Below, piece after piece: positions 11,325 to 22,556 of a DNA stretch of 64,000 bases (positions are counted from its first letter, which is position 1; the number at the start of each line of letters is the position of its first letter). The stretch covers positions 4,747,417 to 4,811,416 of the forward strand of contig NC_043744.1 in the NCBI RefSeq assembly GCF_004337985.1, written 5' to 3'. Origin of the DNA: Pyricularia pennisetigena (lineage: Eukaryota > Ascomycota > Sordariomycetes > Magnaporthales > Pyriculariaceae). The position numbers and the translations under genes were made by a program. The notes under the pieces are model-generated. The model had not been told where the DNA came from, ran no database searches, and saw only the letters and a list, made by a program, of their open reading frames with translations.

Positions 11325-12997
11325 TTACCTCTCGGGCTGCCTCCTCGTTTGAAGCTCTATTGAGGCGTCGTAGCGTTTCGGCTCGCCATTCCCGTTCATC
11401 TTCTTACCATTGCTTGCACTGCCGCTGCCGCTACCTTCGTCGCTGTCGTTTGCGAGGTCTCCGAGACCCAGGCCGGCCGCCTCCTCTTCGTCGTAGGCCC
11501 GCATGAGACCCTGTCTGTCGCCGGTATGCGTGCTGCTGCCCGCGCTCATGCGGCGGTGGCTCAGGCTGCGACGAGCCTCCATGCTCATGCGGGTCTGGAT
11601 CGATGAAACCATGTCGGTGCCTGTCGCGTCGTCGCCGCCTTGCCCGTTGGCCAGGCGCATCCCCGTTGGGTCGGTGCGCGAGAGGTTGAGGAGGTAGACA
11701 CCAGTGAAAGTCACGAGGAAGCCACAGAGGAGCGAAAGAGTGCCAACTGGATCTGTGGTGTTGAAGCCGCTGAAGAGGATGAAGGACGCGCACAGGGTTG
11801 CGGTCGTGAAGGTGACGTAGTATAGCGGGTTGACACTGCAAACACGCCACGCCACAATTGTCAGCATCGGGCAGCCAAAAGAGAAAGGATCAGGGCGCAC
11901 AATATCGGAACTCACATGTTTGTCGGGAACTGGCTTAGTGCCTTGTTGAAGTAGTTCATCTGAATCAGGATACAGACGACGGTAATGATCATGAACACAT
12001 AGGTCGATGGGTGAGAGAATTGGTTGTTTCCGTTGAAGGTCAGCTTCAGCGCGATGCCGAAGGCCTTGACTGACATGACGGAGACGGAGCCGACCAGCGA
12101 ACAAATGGACAGGTAGATGAGCGGGTTCTTCTTGCCGTGCTTGGGTGCTACCCAGTAGATCATAAAGGTAGCATATACAGTCACGAAGAAAACGTAGAGC
12201 AAGAAGCCTGTGTAGCACAATATTGTCAGTCCAAAGCTGTATATACGCCGGAGGGAATAAATCTGGATTTTTACGAACCTGGCTGGATGGCGTAGTTCAG
12301 AATCTCATCGATGGTAGTGATCTCCTTGTCTGGCGGCGCGTGGAGCACGATGATGACGGCGCCTATCAGGCATATTGCGCTACCGAGCTTGCCGAGTATA
12401 CCCAGCAGTTCGTTGAGGAAGTATGAGCCGAGAATCGCGCCAATCAGGACCGAGAGGGCTCCTAATGGCGTGACAAGAATAGCTGGTGCGAAAGCGTATG
12501 CAGCAAAGTTGCATATCTCCCCGAGGACCACTGTAAGCATGTCTCGGCGCGCATGGTAAGTTTATGTCTCCCAAGTGAACCGATGTAGCCCATGGGCTAC
12601 GGGGATTTCGGGAGGTGTCCTCACAGGTTCCTATGCCAGCCCACCAAAGTGGGTTCTTGAGGTACACGAATCCATCGCCCTCGAAGCCCAGTCTTTCTTC
12701 TGCTTGTTGCAGACCCTGCGCACAAGAATCGTCAACTCTTTGAACATGATATCGTGTCTCTAGGTGCAATCGCCAAAATAAATGCTCGTCTAAAGGGTTC
12801 ACGACCAGGTCGGAGGTCGTACCTTTTTGGTTATAACAAAACTAACACCTGCGGAGAAGGAAGTTCCGATTAGCACTGGGCATAACCTAGTAAAAGTCCG
12901 GGACGCCGGGGGTGGTGAAGGGACTGGAGCGCATACCGATGGCTAAACTGGATGTTATCGCCAGCGCCAGACCGATGTATTTCTCTTCGAGCATCAT
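11325..12997 (-). CDS. NIPA-type magnesium transporter (DUF803 family)
   Basis: This is a multi-pass membrane protein of the NIPA/DUF803 family, whose studied animal members move Mg2+ across plasma or endosomal membranes. The start MMLEEKYIGLALAITSSLAIG at 12997 opens the first membrane helix. Exons 12997-12937, 12848-12823 (only 26 nt), 12715-12625 and 12530 onward join in frame through GVSFVITKK, then GLQQAEERLGFEG, then LVLGEICNFAAYAFAPAILV. Two more introns fall near 12290 and 11920. Family hallmarks are KNPLWWAG, AFAPAILVTPLGALSVLIGA and AVIIVLHAPPDKEI, and helices continue to SLLCGFLVTFTGVYLLNLSR. The C-terminal 120 residues are cytosolic, Ser/Arg/Gly-rich and low in complexity (SMEARRSLSHRRMSAGSS). 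Regulation is not visible. Confidence 0.9.
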
Positions 12998-15722
12998 CTT
13001 GTCAAAAGTAGAGGGGGGGGAGGGTGCGACGGCACGATGCGCCGCCGGGTTCGGTGGGTATTTCGCCTTTGTGTTTGATTTGTCCTCTGGCTGGTGGTGA
13101 AATTTCTGGCGTTGCTGCTTGATGACTGATATCGTGTCGCTCTCGTCTCCTGAATGACCCCAACAAACGTGTCCGTGGTCCTTCTTTGCGATTTCGTTGG
13201 CGGAAGTTAACAGGGTAATATTTGGCTTCCTGGTCGACCCGAGAAAACACAACACTCGATCTCAAGATCGAAGAGGAAAAAAAATTCGGGTCTTTCCGCC
13301 TCGCACGTCGTTTGGTCGCCAGAAAAATACGGATGCAAAAAGGCACCTCACCGCGTCGTCCGTTGTTGCGAATCGTCAAGTGTGTTGGTGAGATGGATGT
13401 GGGCGGGATTTTGCTGGGCCACGAAAAGCTCGCGCCGGGCGAGGCTTCGGTAATTCCCTCGTGTTTTCAAGTCAGGGACCCTAGGTCGTTTGATCCAAGC
13501 TTACTCGGCTGGGCGGTGCACTGCACGGCGGGCAAAATCTACCTCTCTTTATTTCGCGTGTCCGCCGTTCTAATTAAGGTAAAAGCTACCTTGGCCTGGC
13601 AAGGAGGTAGGTAGGTACTTTTTGGCAGGCAGTTATGACAAAGATGCAGAGACTGCTTGTTGATTTGCTTGTCTTTGTTGCAGATTGGTATGTGGTGGGT
13701 TGGGTTATGTCTTGTCCCGAACAGGCCAAAAGTCGCAACCGGAAAGGACAGCGTTGAATGTCTCAATGGGGGGCTGTCCTGTCCAGGTCGGATCGGGGGT
13801 CAGGTAGGCAGGCCTGCTAGACTGGCGACTGGCGTGTGTTGTGAGTGGTGTGTGTGTGTGTGTGTGTGTGCGCGCGTACTCCGTAGCGTATTAGTGCGGG
13901 TGGGTTCGTCAGGTCTGGGAAAATTCAACTGATGCTTGCGTTAGTCCGAACAGATTGGTCAAGGAACTGTGGCTCTCCAAGACAGGGATGGCCTTCTTTT
14001 TTCCTCGTTTCGAAGGTCGTCTTGTGTGGGTGTGGGTGGCTACCGTAAACAGCTGTGCCTCCACTTCCCATTACTCTGTTCAAAAAGTCGGGCGCACATT
14101 GGTGGCTACAAGCGTTGAATGAGCCCCCTCCTCACCAACAGCACTACAGGTACTACTGCTTAGTTTTAGGCTATCACTATCCTATGAGAGGACACAGAGG
14201 GAGTGCTACCAAAATGCCCGAGCGCTCCAGTCAGACTGTTTCACAGCAGCCCCCTTGCTCTAAACCATGGGGCCTTGCACCTATCGCTGCAATTGGCGAT
14301 ATCAGTCACCAGGATGTCCATGTCAGACGATCTTTTCCATATTCTCCTTACCATTGCACTAGAAACCCTCTTAAAATCCTTGCCATGTTTCGACTTTTCT
14401 AACCCCAACGTAGTCCGACCACACATTATGTAATGTAGCGGTCCTTGCTTGTGCCTTGGTGAGAAACGCATCCTTCACTTGATCTTTTTTCTTTGTTTGC
14501 CCAAATAGACCCGAAAATTATCATTCAAATCAGAGGATTCAATGTTTAGACACGTCTGATATAAAATAAACCTGCCTTGCATGTTCGCTGCTTCACAATA
14601 AGGCCAAGCTCGCTACCAGCCGCACGCCGGCCAGACGCAGGGTTTCGTCCGTTCTGTTTATACTTTTGCCCTACTGCGTGCCCCTGAAATCGATCTCTTC
14701 CAAAACCCACAGTACATGTGTCCTCTTTAAATCTGAACGGGAACTAGGTACGGTTTTGTGGATTTCATGACGACGAGACGACGTCTCGTCATTCTGAACT
14801 AACCCTGATCCGTCCAACTAACTCCCTTAAACCACTGTTCCTCGACTCAGCGCGAAACCAGTTGACTGTCAAAACTTTTGTTCACATTCCGCAAGCCATC
14901 TACCCGTTGCAGGAATTCCGCGCTTCAAGAATTTGGAAAACAAAGTGATTTGCAACCGTGAAAACAAAAACAGCAGCTCTGGTACACCTCATCCGTCATC
15001 AATATCAGTCTGTCCATGGAAGCCATGCCAAATGTGACCGCCTGTCAAATCAAGGACGTTACTCGGCCGAGAAACGCCAAACTAAATCTAAGTCAACTAC
15101 AGGGATCAAAGAAGCCCCGGATATCTTTCTTATTGGTACATTGAAAATGAAATCAGATGACCAGAGAAAAACATCTGAGCCAAGAGGAAAAACGGGAAAG
15201 AGAAATGTAAAGCAAGAGAAAATATGAGAAGGGGAGAGTACTAAAAAAAAATCAAAGAAAACACAAAAGGAAGAAGACAGAGCGGTTGTAAACGGGTATC
15301 ACATCGCAATCCTACTTTCCATGACGCCATAGAAATCTCAAAAACGCCTGCAAGTACAAGATAGAAAGGCCGCTGTCGTGGTCGTGGCATACTTTCAGTC
15401 GGAAAATCGAATTATCGTTCTCAAATCGGGCGCGAAGGCTCATTTCACAAGCCCAGTAACAAATCCTACCTTTCTGGGCCTGTGGTGGTGCCTCGATGAT
15501 AAATTTTGGACAGTCGTCGCCTATGTTGTCGGAATTCGGTGATCGTTGTCGCTCCTGTAGTGTTTTCCTTTTAAAAAAAAAAGTTGAGTGAAAGATCTGC
15601 GGGGGTTAAGAGGGCCACACAAGCCGGAGGCCTGGCTGCAGTTGAACTACAACTGCCTAATGTTGAAGGGGCGCAGCTCGAAAGCTACATCATGCCAAGG
15701 GAAGGGGGGAATAGACAAGTGA
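12998..15722. other. Long intergenic region, NIPA-like promoter and spacer
   Basis: This 2.7 kb stretch lies between the start of the NIPA-like gene and the stop of the acidic-protein gene, both on the minus strand. It holds AGGTAGGTAGGT at 13605-13616, a (TG)11 run and AT-rich sequence from 14480 on. No convincing gene is seen. Confidence 0.55.
13849..13870. repeat. (TG)11 dinucleotide microsatellite
   Basis: A perfect TG run is followed directly by CGCGCG, about 0.85 kb upstream of the NIPA-like start codon. Such purine-pyrimidine alternation is a common promoter-region microsatellite. Confidence 0.95.
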
Positions 15723-18415
15723 TTAGACACGATGACGCTTGACGTCTGTATTGCGCGTTGTCAGTAAGTTGCTCCAGGGTAAACGGGTGGATTGTGAGGC
15801 TTTGTGCGTACCGTGCTGACCATCAGCTTCGTCACCGTCCTCTGCTCGACCTCTCTTCCCAGTACTGCTCGCGGGCGTAGAGAGGTGAGTACCACCGATT
15901 GCTGTCTCATCTCCGTTGTCTTCCCAGTCGATTTCATCGGCATCATGCTGTATGGGGCTGCTACCCACGTTACCGTCGGTGTCGACCGGCACTGAGATTT
16001 CGTTTGTGTCGATCCTTTCGACCTCATCGCCAGCTAGCGTGCCAGATGCGCTGGTTCGCTCAGACTCCTCCCCGTCAGGGCGTTCTCCTGCCTCGTGCTC
16101 AGCTTCGGCGCTAGCCTCAGGCATATCGGCAACAGTGTGATCTTCGGCATTTTCCTGGTCTTGCCAATCATCATGGTCTACCTCGACATGTGTAAATGCA
16201 GCGGTAGTAACTTCAAAAGAAGGTAGGTGAGTATCGACTATGATCATGACTGGGAATTCAGGGAACAAGTAGGGCATACCTTCAACAGCAGCCTCGGCAA
16301 GTTCGGGTATGTCTGCTAACTCAGCAGCTTCTTCCACAATCGGAGCCGCTTCCTCGCCATCATCTCCATTGGGAAGATCGGCATCATGCTCTGCACTGTT
16401 CGTGGACTGGAACCCATTTGCAGTTACGTCAGGGCTGATGTGATCCTCCATATCAATAGCGATATGGTCATCAACGGTCTCTTCGTCCTTTTCCATCAAT
16501 GCCTCGGAGTCACTGTCCTGGGGTGCTGATACTTGACGATTCACATCGGGGGCTATCTGATCCCCGACTTCAAACGCATCTTTATCCTCACCCTCGTCGA
16601 AATGTCCGGGTGTGCCCGAGCCTCCCACTTGTCTTTCTGACAGATCAAGATATGATTCGGCACCTCCGTCATCAAGGCTGCCGTCTTCTGTGTCGACAAT
16701 CTCTAAGACGTGTGAATTCGCGTGATCCGATGTCACCGAAGCAGACCGATGGTTCTCATCGGTCACTTGACCGTCTGAGTTCCCTTGCAAATCAGTGCCC
16801 AAGTCCTCTGCAGCCACCATCTCATCTTCAGGTGCTTGATCGTCTGGATGGTGTGAGACATCCAAGACATCAAGTTCCTCGCCTTCCTGCTCATCATAAT
16901 GGTCAAGCTCAACGTTGGACTCTTCATCTTGGTGAGACAGCGAGTCACCTGATCCGGTGGGCTTGACGGGAAAGTCCACGGTCAGATACTCAGGATACGA
17001 GAGGCGATAGGCCTCCAATCCCTCGCCAACGTTGGCACCGTCCAACAAAGCCTCAAGCCTCCGCTGGCAATTGGGGCGTGTCACTAGAAAGATGTGCATG
17101 GTGTGATGCTGAGAGTCTGGGTCATCGGCGCGCACCAGCCGATCATAGAGATCAACGATATTATGGAAGGTAACTTTATCAAGCAGCTTTTTATCGGTTG
17201 TCTACAGGAAAGTCAGTAATTGGTCTTGGAGAGACATTGGCGGAGAAAATAGCTTACTTCAGCGAACTCTAGTCCCAGCTCATCGATACGAATTAGCACC
17301 TCGTCATCGTTGGCCACATCCGCGACGACCTCACGCAGGCTACAAAGAAACTGCGAGAGCGGGAATTCAAGCGCTTCCATATCAGAGAAGAAGAAAGATT
17401 CAGGCTCGTCCTCATATGACTTCTGGAAGAGAGCATAGCTTGTCCCCCGATAGTGTACTTGCACGGTAGGAGGGTTCGAGAAGTCATCAGGGGACTGATC
17501 GAGTTCGGTGACATCCATGTAATCGGCATCTTCATGGTAGTCGTTGTCGTTCTCAGAAGAATCTATCGCAAGACCTTCGGGAGCCTCGGTACTTTGATTG
17601 TTCAAAATATCGACATTTTCGTCATTAGAGAGGTTTGGTTCCTCCGCCTCTGCTTCATCGATGCCAGCGAGATCGGCAGTCTCAACAAGTTCGGAGTCGT
17701 CATATTCGTATTCGTGGGTTTCGTTCTTCTCCTGGAAGGCAACTTCGGGCATGGTTTCTTGCAGAGCGGTTTGATCTGGATCTGTCTGTGAGACTTCATT
17801 CTGACTGTCTGCGACAGGCATGGATTGAATCTCATCTACAGGCTCCGATTCTGCGCCTGGGTTTTCGTCTCCGACACCATCTACACTCCGTGAGAGTGTC
17901 TGGTCGTTTGTGCCTATATCGACGGAATCATCATCGTTGTGGTCGTAATCGATCTCAGACATGGCATCTTCCTGTTGCATGTTAGAGCCGGCGATGAGGG
18001 ATGCAGTAGGTGTACTACCGGTCTTGTCATTCGCAGTAGTTTCATCTGCATCCAACATGATCTCAACATCAGGTATCTTCGCTGAGGCTGAATTGTCTGA
18101 CTTGACATGCTCAAAAACGGCGGCGCTGCTTTCCATATCAAAGCCCTCTTCTACATCATCGGGGAGTATCCCCTCAGCTGAAGCATTCTCCCCTTCGTTC
18201 TCTTGCTCATCTGGTTGGGTGTCTTCGACGTCGAGGGTGGATGGATCGTGCCTGTCCTCAGTCGCCAATTCGTCGTCATTGAACCGTATTCCCCCTAGAT
18301 CTTGCTCCCCAAAATCGACATCATCCCTTTGTCCTTCCATGTGGCTCATCTCATCAAGGTCAACTTCGCCGTCGATATGGCCTGGATGGGCAGTGGTGAG
18401 CAAGTCCACAGACAT
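15723..18415 (-). CDS. Large acidic protein of unknown function, conserved core in a disordered frame
   Basis: I do not recognise a characterised family. Exons 18415-17258, 17201-15812 and 15745-15723 join in frame to 856 residues. The last intron (15811-15746, 66 nt) has a CTGAC branch site and is itself open in frame, so retaining it would give 878 residues. Residues 1-310 and 480 to the end are extremely Asp/Glu-rich and low in complexity. In between is a folded-looking segment: VQVHYRGTSYALFQKSYED, FFFSDMEALEFPLSQFLCSL, DEVLIRIDELGLEFAETTDK and TFHNIVDLYDRLVRADDPDS, then HHTMHIFLVTRPNCQRRLEAL. The C-terminus is basic (DVKRHRV), which could act in nuclear import. The short motifs EIDYD and EIDWED recur. 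The function is unassigned; a nuclear or chromatin role is only a guess from composition. Confidence 0.8.
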
Positions 18416-19196
18416 GGTGGCGCACAGCTGGACACCTCAGGTCCCTAGTACGGGGGGCAAACAATCAGAGCTTGGCGTTTCGCGCAATAACCAGGCAGTA
18501 AAGAGTATTTGGGACTAGGCAGATCTGCTCCCTAATGGTTATCGTTGGGCTTGTTACTGCTGACAGAGGCCAGATGAAGTCAACGAAAAAGTTGGCTCAG
18601 TTGAATGCAGTTCGGGGACGGAGTAAACTCGTACTCGGTAGTTGTCGGTGACAAATGGATTCAGGTAGCAGTTTCGCGAGCATTTGAATGAAAATAGATA
18701 ATATTGGGCGAGCTAGAATCCGGCAGGCGTTGTATGGCCTTAAGTGACGGACGAGAATGTAGGTAAGTTGGGAAGCCGTGAGAAGAAAATGAACCGACCT
18801 CGGGTTGGACTAGCCTGGCATAAATGAGCAAGCAATTAATCTCACGGTGGTGTTGGTTGACAAAGCGGCGAAAACAGATTCGATGCTCTTGCCTAGGGAC
18901 GGGGCTTGTCCCAAAGTAGACTAGCGCGAACCCTCTTGCTGGAGCTTCCACCCCACCATCGACTGGTCACCCATGCCTGCCATGCTGAGATAAGCCACAC
19001 ATGCTGCGAAGGAAGAGGACACCTCAAAGTCTCAAGTTTGGGTTAAGGTTGGGTAGGCGGTGGTAGAACTGCCCCCCTTTGGTATGCAAGCCGCATATTG
19101 AATTCGCGGTCTCTCGTTCGCGATAGTCTGTCCATTTCATATTCACGAGCACCAATCACCAAGACACATACAGACAACCCTAAGACAACCGCGAAA
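18416..19196. other. Divergent promoter between the acidic-protein gene and coatomer delta
   Basis: This 780-base region separates two start codons pointing outward, so the genes may share regulatory sequence. No RNA gene or repeat is recognised. Confidence 0.6.
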
Positions 19197-21042
19197 ATGG
19201 TGAGAAACTTGGAGAATTCTAATCAATTACCAGCCATAGCTCTCTTCCACTAACAAAGCTCCGTGCTTGCTCTCCAGGTGGTCCTCGCAGCTTCAATCTG
19301 CACTCGCGGCGGCAAGGCAGTCTTGTCGCGGCAGTTCCGCGAGATGCCCCGGTCGAGGATAGAAGCTTTGCTCGCTTCGCTTCCAAAGCTTGCCGACAGT
19401 GGTACCCAGCACACCACCGTTGAGCAGGACAATGTTCGATTCGTATACCAGCCTCTCGACGAGCTCTACATGGTACTCATTACGAACCGCCAGTCCAACA
19501 TCCTCCAGGATATCGACTCTCTGCATCTTTTCGCACAGGTTGTGACCAGCACCTGCAAGAGCTTGGACGAGCGGGAGATTCTCAAGAATGCCTACGAGCT
19601 CCTTAGCGCCTTTGACGAGTTGGTTACTCTGGGCTACAGGGAGAACTTGACCATCAGCCAGATCAAGACCTTCCTCGAAATGGAGAGTCACGAGGAGCGA
19701 ATCCAGGAGATTATTGCGAGGGTATGTATTCCGCCAAGAGAACTGGGCACAAGGCTTGGTTTGGTTTGGTTCAGCGCAGTCAGGTGCTAACCTCCTCACA
19801 GAACAAGGAACTCGAGGCCACAGAGGAGCGCAAGAGGAAGGCTAAGCAGCTGGAGATGCAGCGTAAAGAGTCTGCTCGCAGTGGCAGGCCTGGCGCGCCC
19901 AGGGCTCCAGTCTACCCGACATATACACCTCCGTCTCGCCCTGCAGCCACCGACACGTATGACACATACGAGGCTGAGAAGAACAAGTCAAAGTATGGCT
20001 CGGCTGCACCCATAGGCATATCTTGTTGAGACTCTCGACTGACACGGCTATAGATTTACTGCACCAAAGGGCAAGGGCATGCAACTTGGCAAGAAATCCA
20101 AGACGACGGATATGTTCGAGCGGGTGCGCGGAGATATGGGCAACGAGATCGACGATACGCCCCTTGTTGCTCCCACAACTTCCACAGCACCCGTGACTTC
20201 GGAGCCGGCACGCCGGCAGTCTGTTGGCGCTGAGCGCGATTCTATCCACATCACCGTGTCAGAGAACATCAGTGCCAAGATTTCAAGGGAAGGCACACTA
20301 AATTCACTGGGTGTCAAGGGTGACTTGAACCTGCGGGTATCGGACCCGACGATGACCAAGATCAAACTGCAGCTTGTGGCCAACCCTACGTACGGTGCCC
20401 AGTTCCGGACACACCCTAACGTAGACCGCAACCTTTTCAACAGCTCCAAGGTCATTCAGATGAGCAAGGTCGATAGGGGTTTCCCTGTCAACAACTCAGT
20501 TGGTGTGCTGAGGTGGATGGCGACGCCAAAGGCGGATGACACGAGTGCGCTGCCGATCAGCTTCACCGTCTGGGTCAACAAGGGCTCTGATGGAAACTGC
20601 ACATTGACGGTTGAGTATGAGCTTACTGGAGGAGACGAGCTCAGGGACGTCAGTGTCTCCATCCCATACTCGAGCACCGAGCCGACGGTATCGAGTTTCG
20701 ATGCGACGTATGAGGTGTCCGGGGATAACCTCGAGTGGTCTATCGGCACGGTCAATGAGGACAATGCCAATGGTTCCTTTGAGTTTGAGGCAATGGCCGA
20801 CGACGAAAACGAGTTTTTCCCGATGCAGGTCCGGTTTTCCAAGACGACACCATTTGTTGACGTGGATGTAAGTCGATTTTGTCTCACCTATGCCAAGTTG
20901 CGTACGCACACCATGCTTATGATAACTTTACTGACCGTGACACCCTTGACAGATTTCATCGGTGACGCTCCTTGAGATGAACGAGGAAGTCACTTTCTCA
21001 AAAGACATCAGGTGTACTGCCGACACTTACTTGATTGAATAG
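19197..21042 (+). CDS. RET2: Coatomer subunit delta (delta-COP)
   Basis: This is the medium-like subunit of the COPI coat, which drives Golgi-to-ER and intra-Golgi retrieval. The exons are ATG alone (19197-19199), 19278-19721, 19802-19992, 20054-20867 and 20953-21042, summing exactly to 513 residues, the family's usual length. After splicing the protein begins MVVLAASICTRGGKAVLSRQF, matching the conserved longin-like N-terminus. The first intron has a clear CACTAAC branch site, and without splicing the frame stops quickly, so the one-codon exon is well supported. Residues 1-150 form the longin-type domain, followed by a Lys/Glu-rich helix (NKELEATEERKRKAKQLEMQ) and a Pro-rich linker. The mu-homology domain starts near residue 260 (SIHITVSENISAKISREGTL) and extends to the C-terminus ADTYLIE. 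Confidence 0.95.
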
Positions 21043-21521
21043 TTGCAGGGCTTTTGGCCTGGGTGTGTGTGTTTTTTTGGAGGCCGGCGCTTGGAGTCTA
21101 CAGAATTGATCAACAAAAAGGCACAACCGGTTTGTCGGCCTGTTCCAGATAGAGGTAGCAGAGAACATAAACCTTGGATTATGTATGGCCTGTCAAGAAA
21201 ACTAAGGTTTATGGGTGCTTTTCAACCCCCTGTCATGACGGTAAAGATGGTGGCTGTCCTGCAAGTATTGCATGAGTACTGTGGCTCGCTGCAGACTAAA
21301 TTAAAACTCTGCCCCTGGGCTTCGCAGCACAATTTGAAAATAATAATTGAGCAGGATTACACGTGGCCAGTGGCGGGACGCTACTCAACAGCCTATACAG
21401 CTTTCGGTACCTAACGAAAAACAAGAGGGAAGAAATAGTAGAGCTTCATTAAAGTATAAGAGATACGATAAAACCAGCACCTATGTATTAACCCCAATCA
21501 TCCATCCATTTAGTTCGATGT
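21043..21521. other. Tail-to-tail spacer between coatomer delta and the GST
   Basis: This holds 3' flanking sequence of both genes, AT-richer towards 21480. No gene is seen. Confidence 0.6.
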
Positions 21522-22556
21522 TTATTGCCTTGCGCCGGGAGCAAGCGCGAACGAGCCCTCGATGCTCTTGATCTTCTCGATACTCCGCAGCCAGCCCTCT
21601 GATGTCTCCAGACGCGACATGTACGCCCACAACCTGGGGTACTCCTGGTCGGGCTTCCAGTTGCCGAGCTTGGGGTACGCTGGCTTGTTCACCAGGAGGA
21701 CAAAAGACATGGCTATGTCGCCGGCGGTGAGGTTTGGACCGCATAGGTAATCGCCACCTGAAGTCTCGAGTTGCTTTTCCAAAAAGGTAAAGTGTTTCTT
21801 CATGTTTGGAAAAATCAGGAAGTCGGTTACCTTGTTGGCGACTGCGTTTGTGATGGGCCGCACGAGGAAGGGCACGCGCGAGCCTCTTAAGCCTGTGTTT
21901 GAACTTCTGTTAATGACACACACAGAGACACGATGCCTTGGCTTCCTTTTCTTTCTTTTTCCCCCTTCCTTGCTACTTGAAAGTACAAGCGCAAGAGTAT
22001 ATAATTGAGACAACTCTCGAGAAAAAAAAAAAAAAAAAAAGGGCTGCACATACCATTCAGAACGAGATTGATCAACATGTAGGGCATAAAGCTGCCCTCG
22101 ACGTAATGAAGCAAGTGCTGGCACCTCAAGTACTCCTCAGTCTCGCCGCCGAGTTGACCTTCTGAGCCTTCCTTCCAGCGCTTGGGGACGAGCTTCTTGT
22201 CATTGCCAAAATGCTCGGTCATGTACTGCGTGATGAAGCCCGTCTCGGCAAGCACCAAAGGAGGGTTGCCGGAGCCGGGCGTCTCAATGGTAATGACCGG
22301 AGACTTGCCCAAGGGGTGAATTTTGGTCAGCTCGGGAGGTGCAAGCATGTCCGGGCCCCGATGGTAGATCTCCAGCTCATACGGGACCTCGAGCTCCTCG
22401 AGCAGCCAGAGGATGCTTTGTGCGCGCGACCCATTGAGCCTGCAAGTCAAGTTGCATGTGGAGTTAGTATGTTTGCTTGGCAATGTTGTTAAACTGTTTT
22501 CGGTTCTCGACTTGCCAATGGAGCTTGATAACTGGACTGGTTTGGGACTGTGCCAT
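21522..22556 (-). CDS. Glutathione S-transferase (GTT1-like)
   Basis: This is a cytosolic or ER-associated GST that conjugates glutathione to electrophiles. Exons 22556-22516, 22439-22054 and 21892-21522 join in frame to 265 residues. The N-terminus MAQSQTSPVIKLHW is joined to LNGSRAQSILWLLEELEVPY, restoring the beta-1/alpha-1 segment of the thioredoxin-like domain. The first intron (22515-22440, 76 nt) begins GCAAGT rather than GT, contains an ACTAAC branch site and ends CAG. Only this GC donor rebuilds the HW-LNGSRAQ junction. KSPVITIETP with ETGFITQYMTEHFGND marks the glutathione-binding region. The helical C-domain contains DYLCGPNLTAGDIAMSFVL with its conserved Asp. The second intron (161 nt) contains a long T tract on the coding strand. 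Confidence 0.92.
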
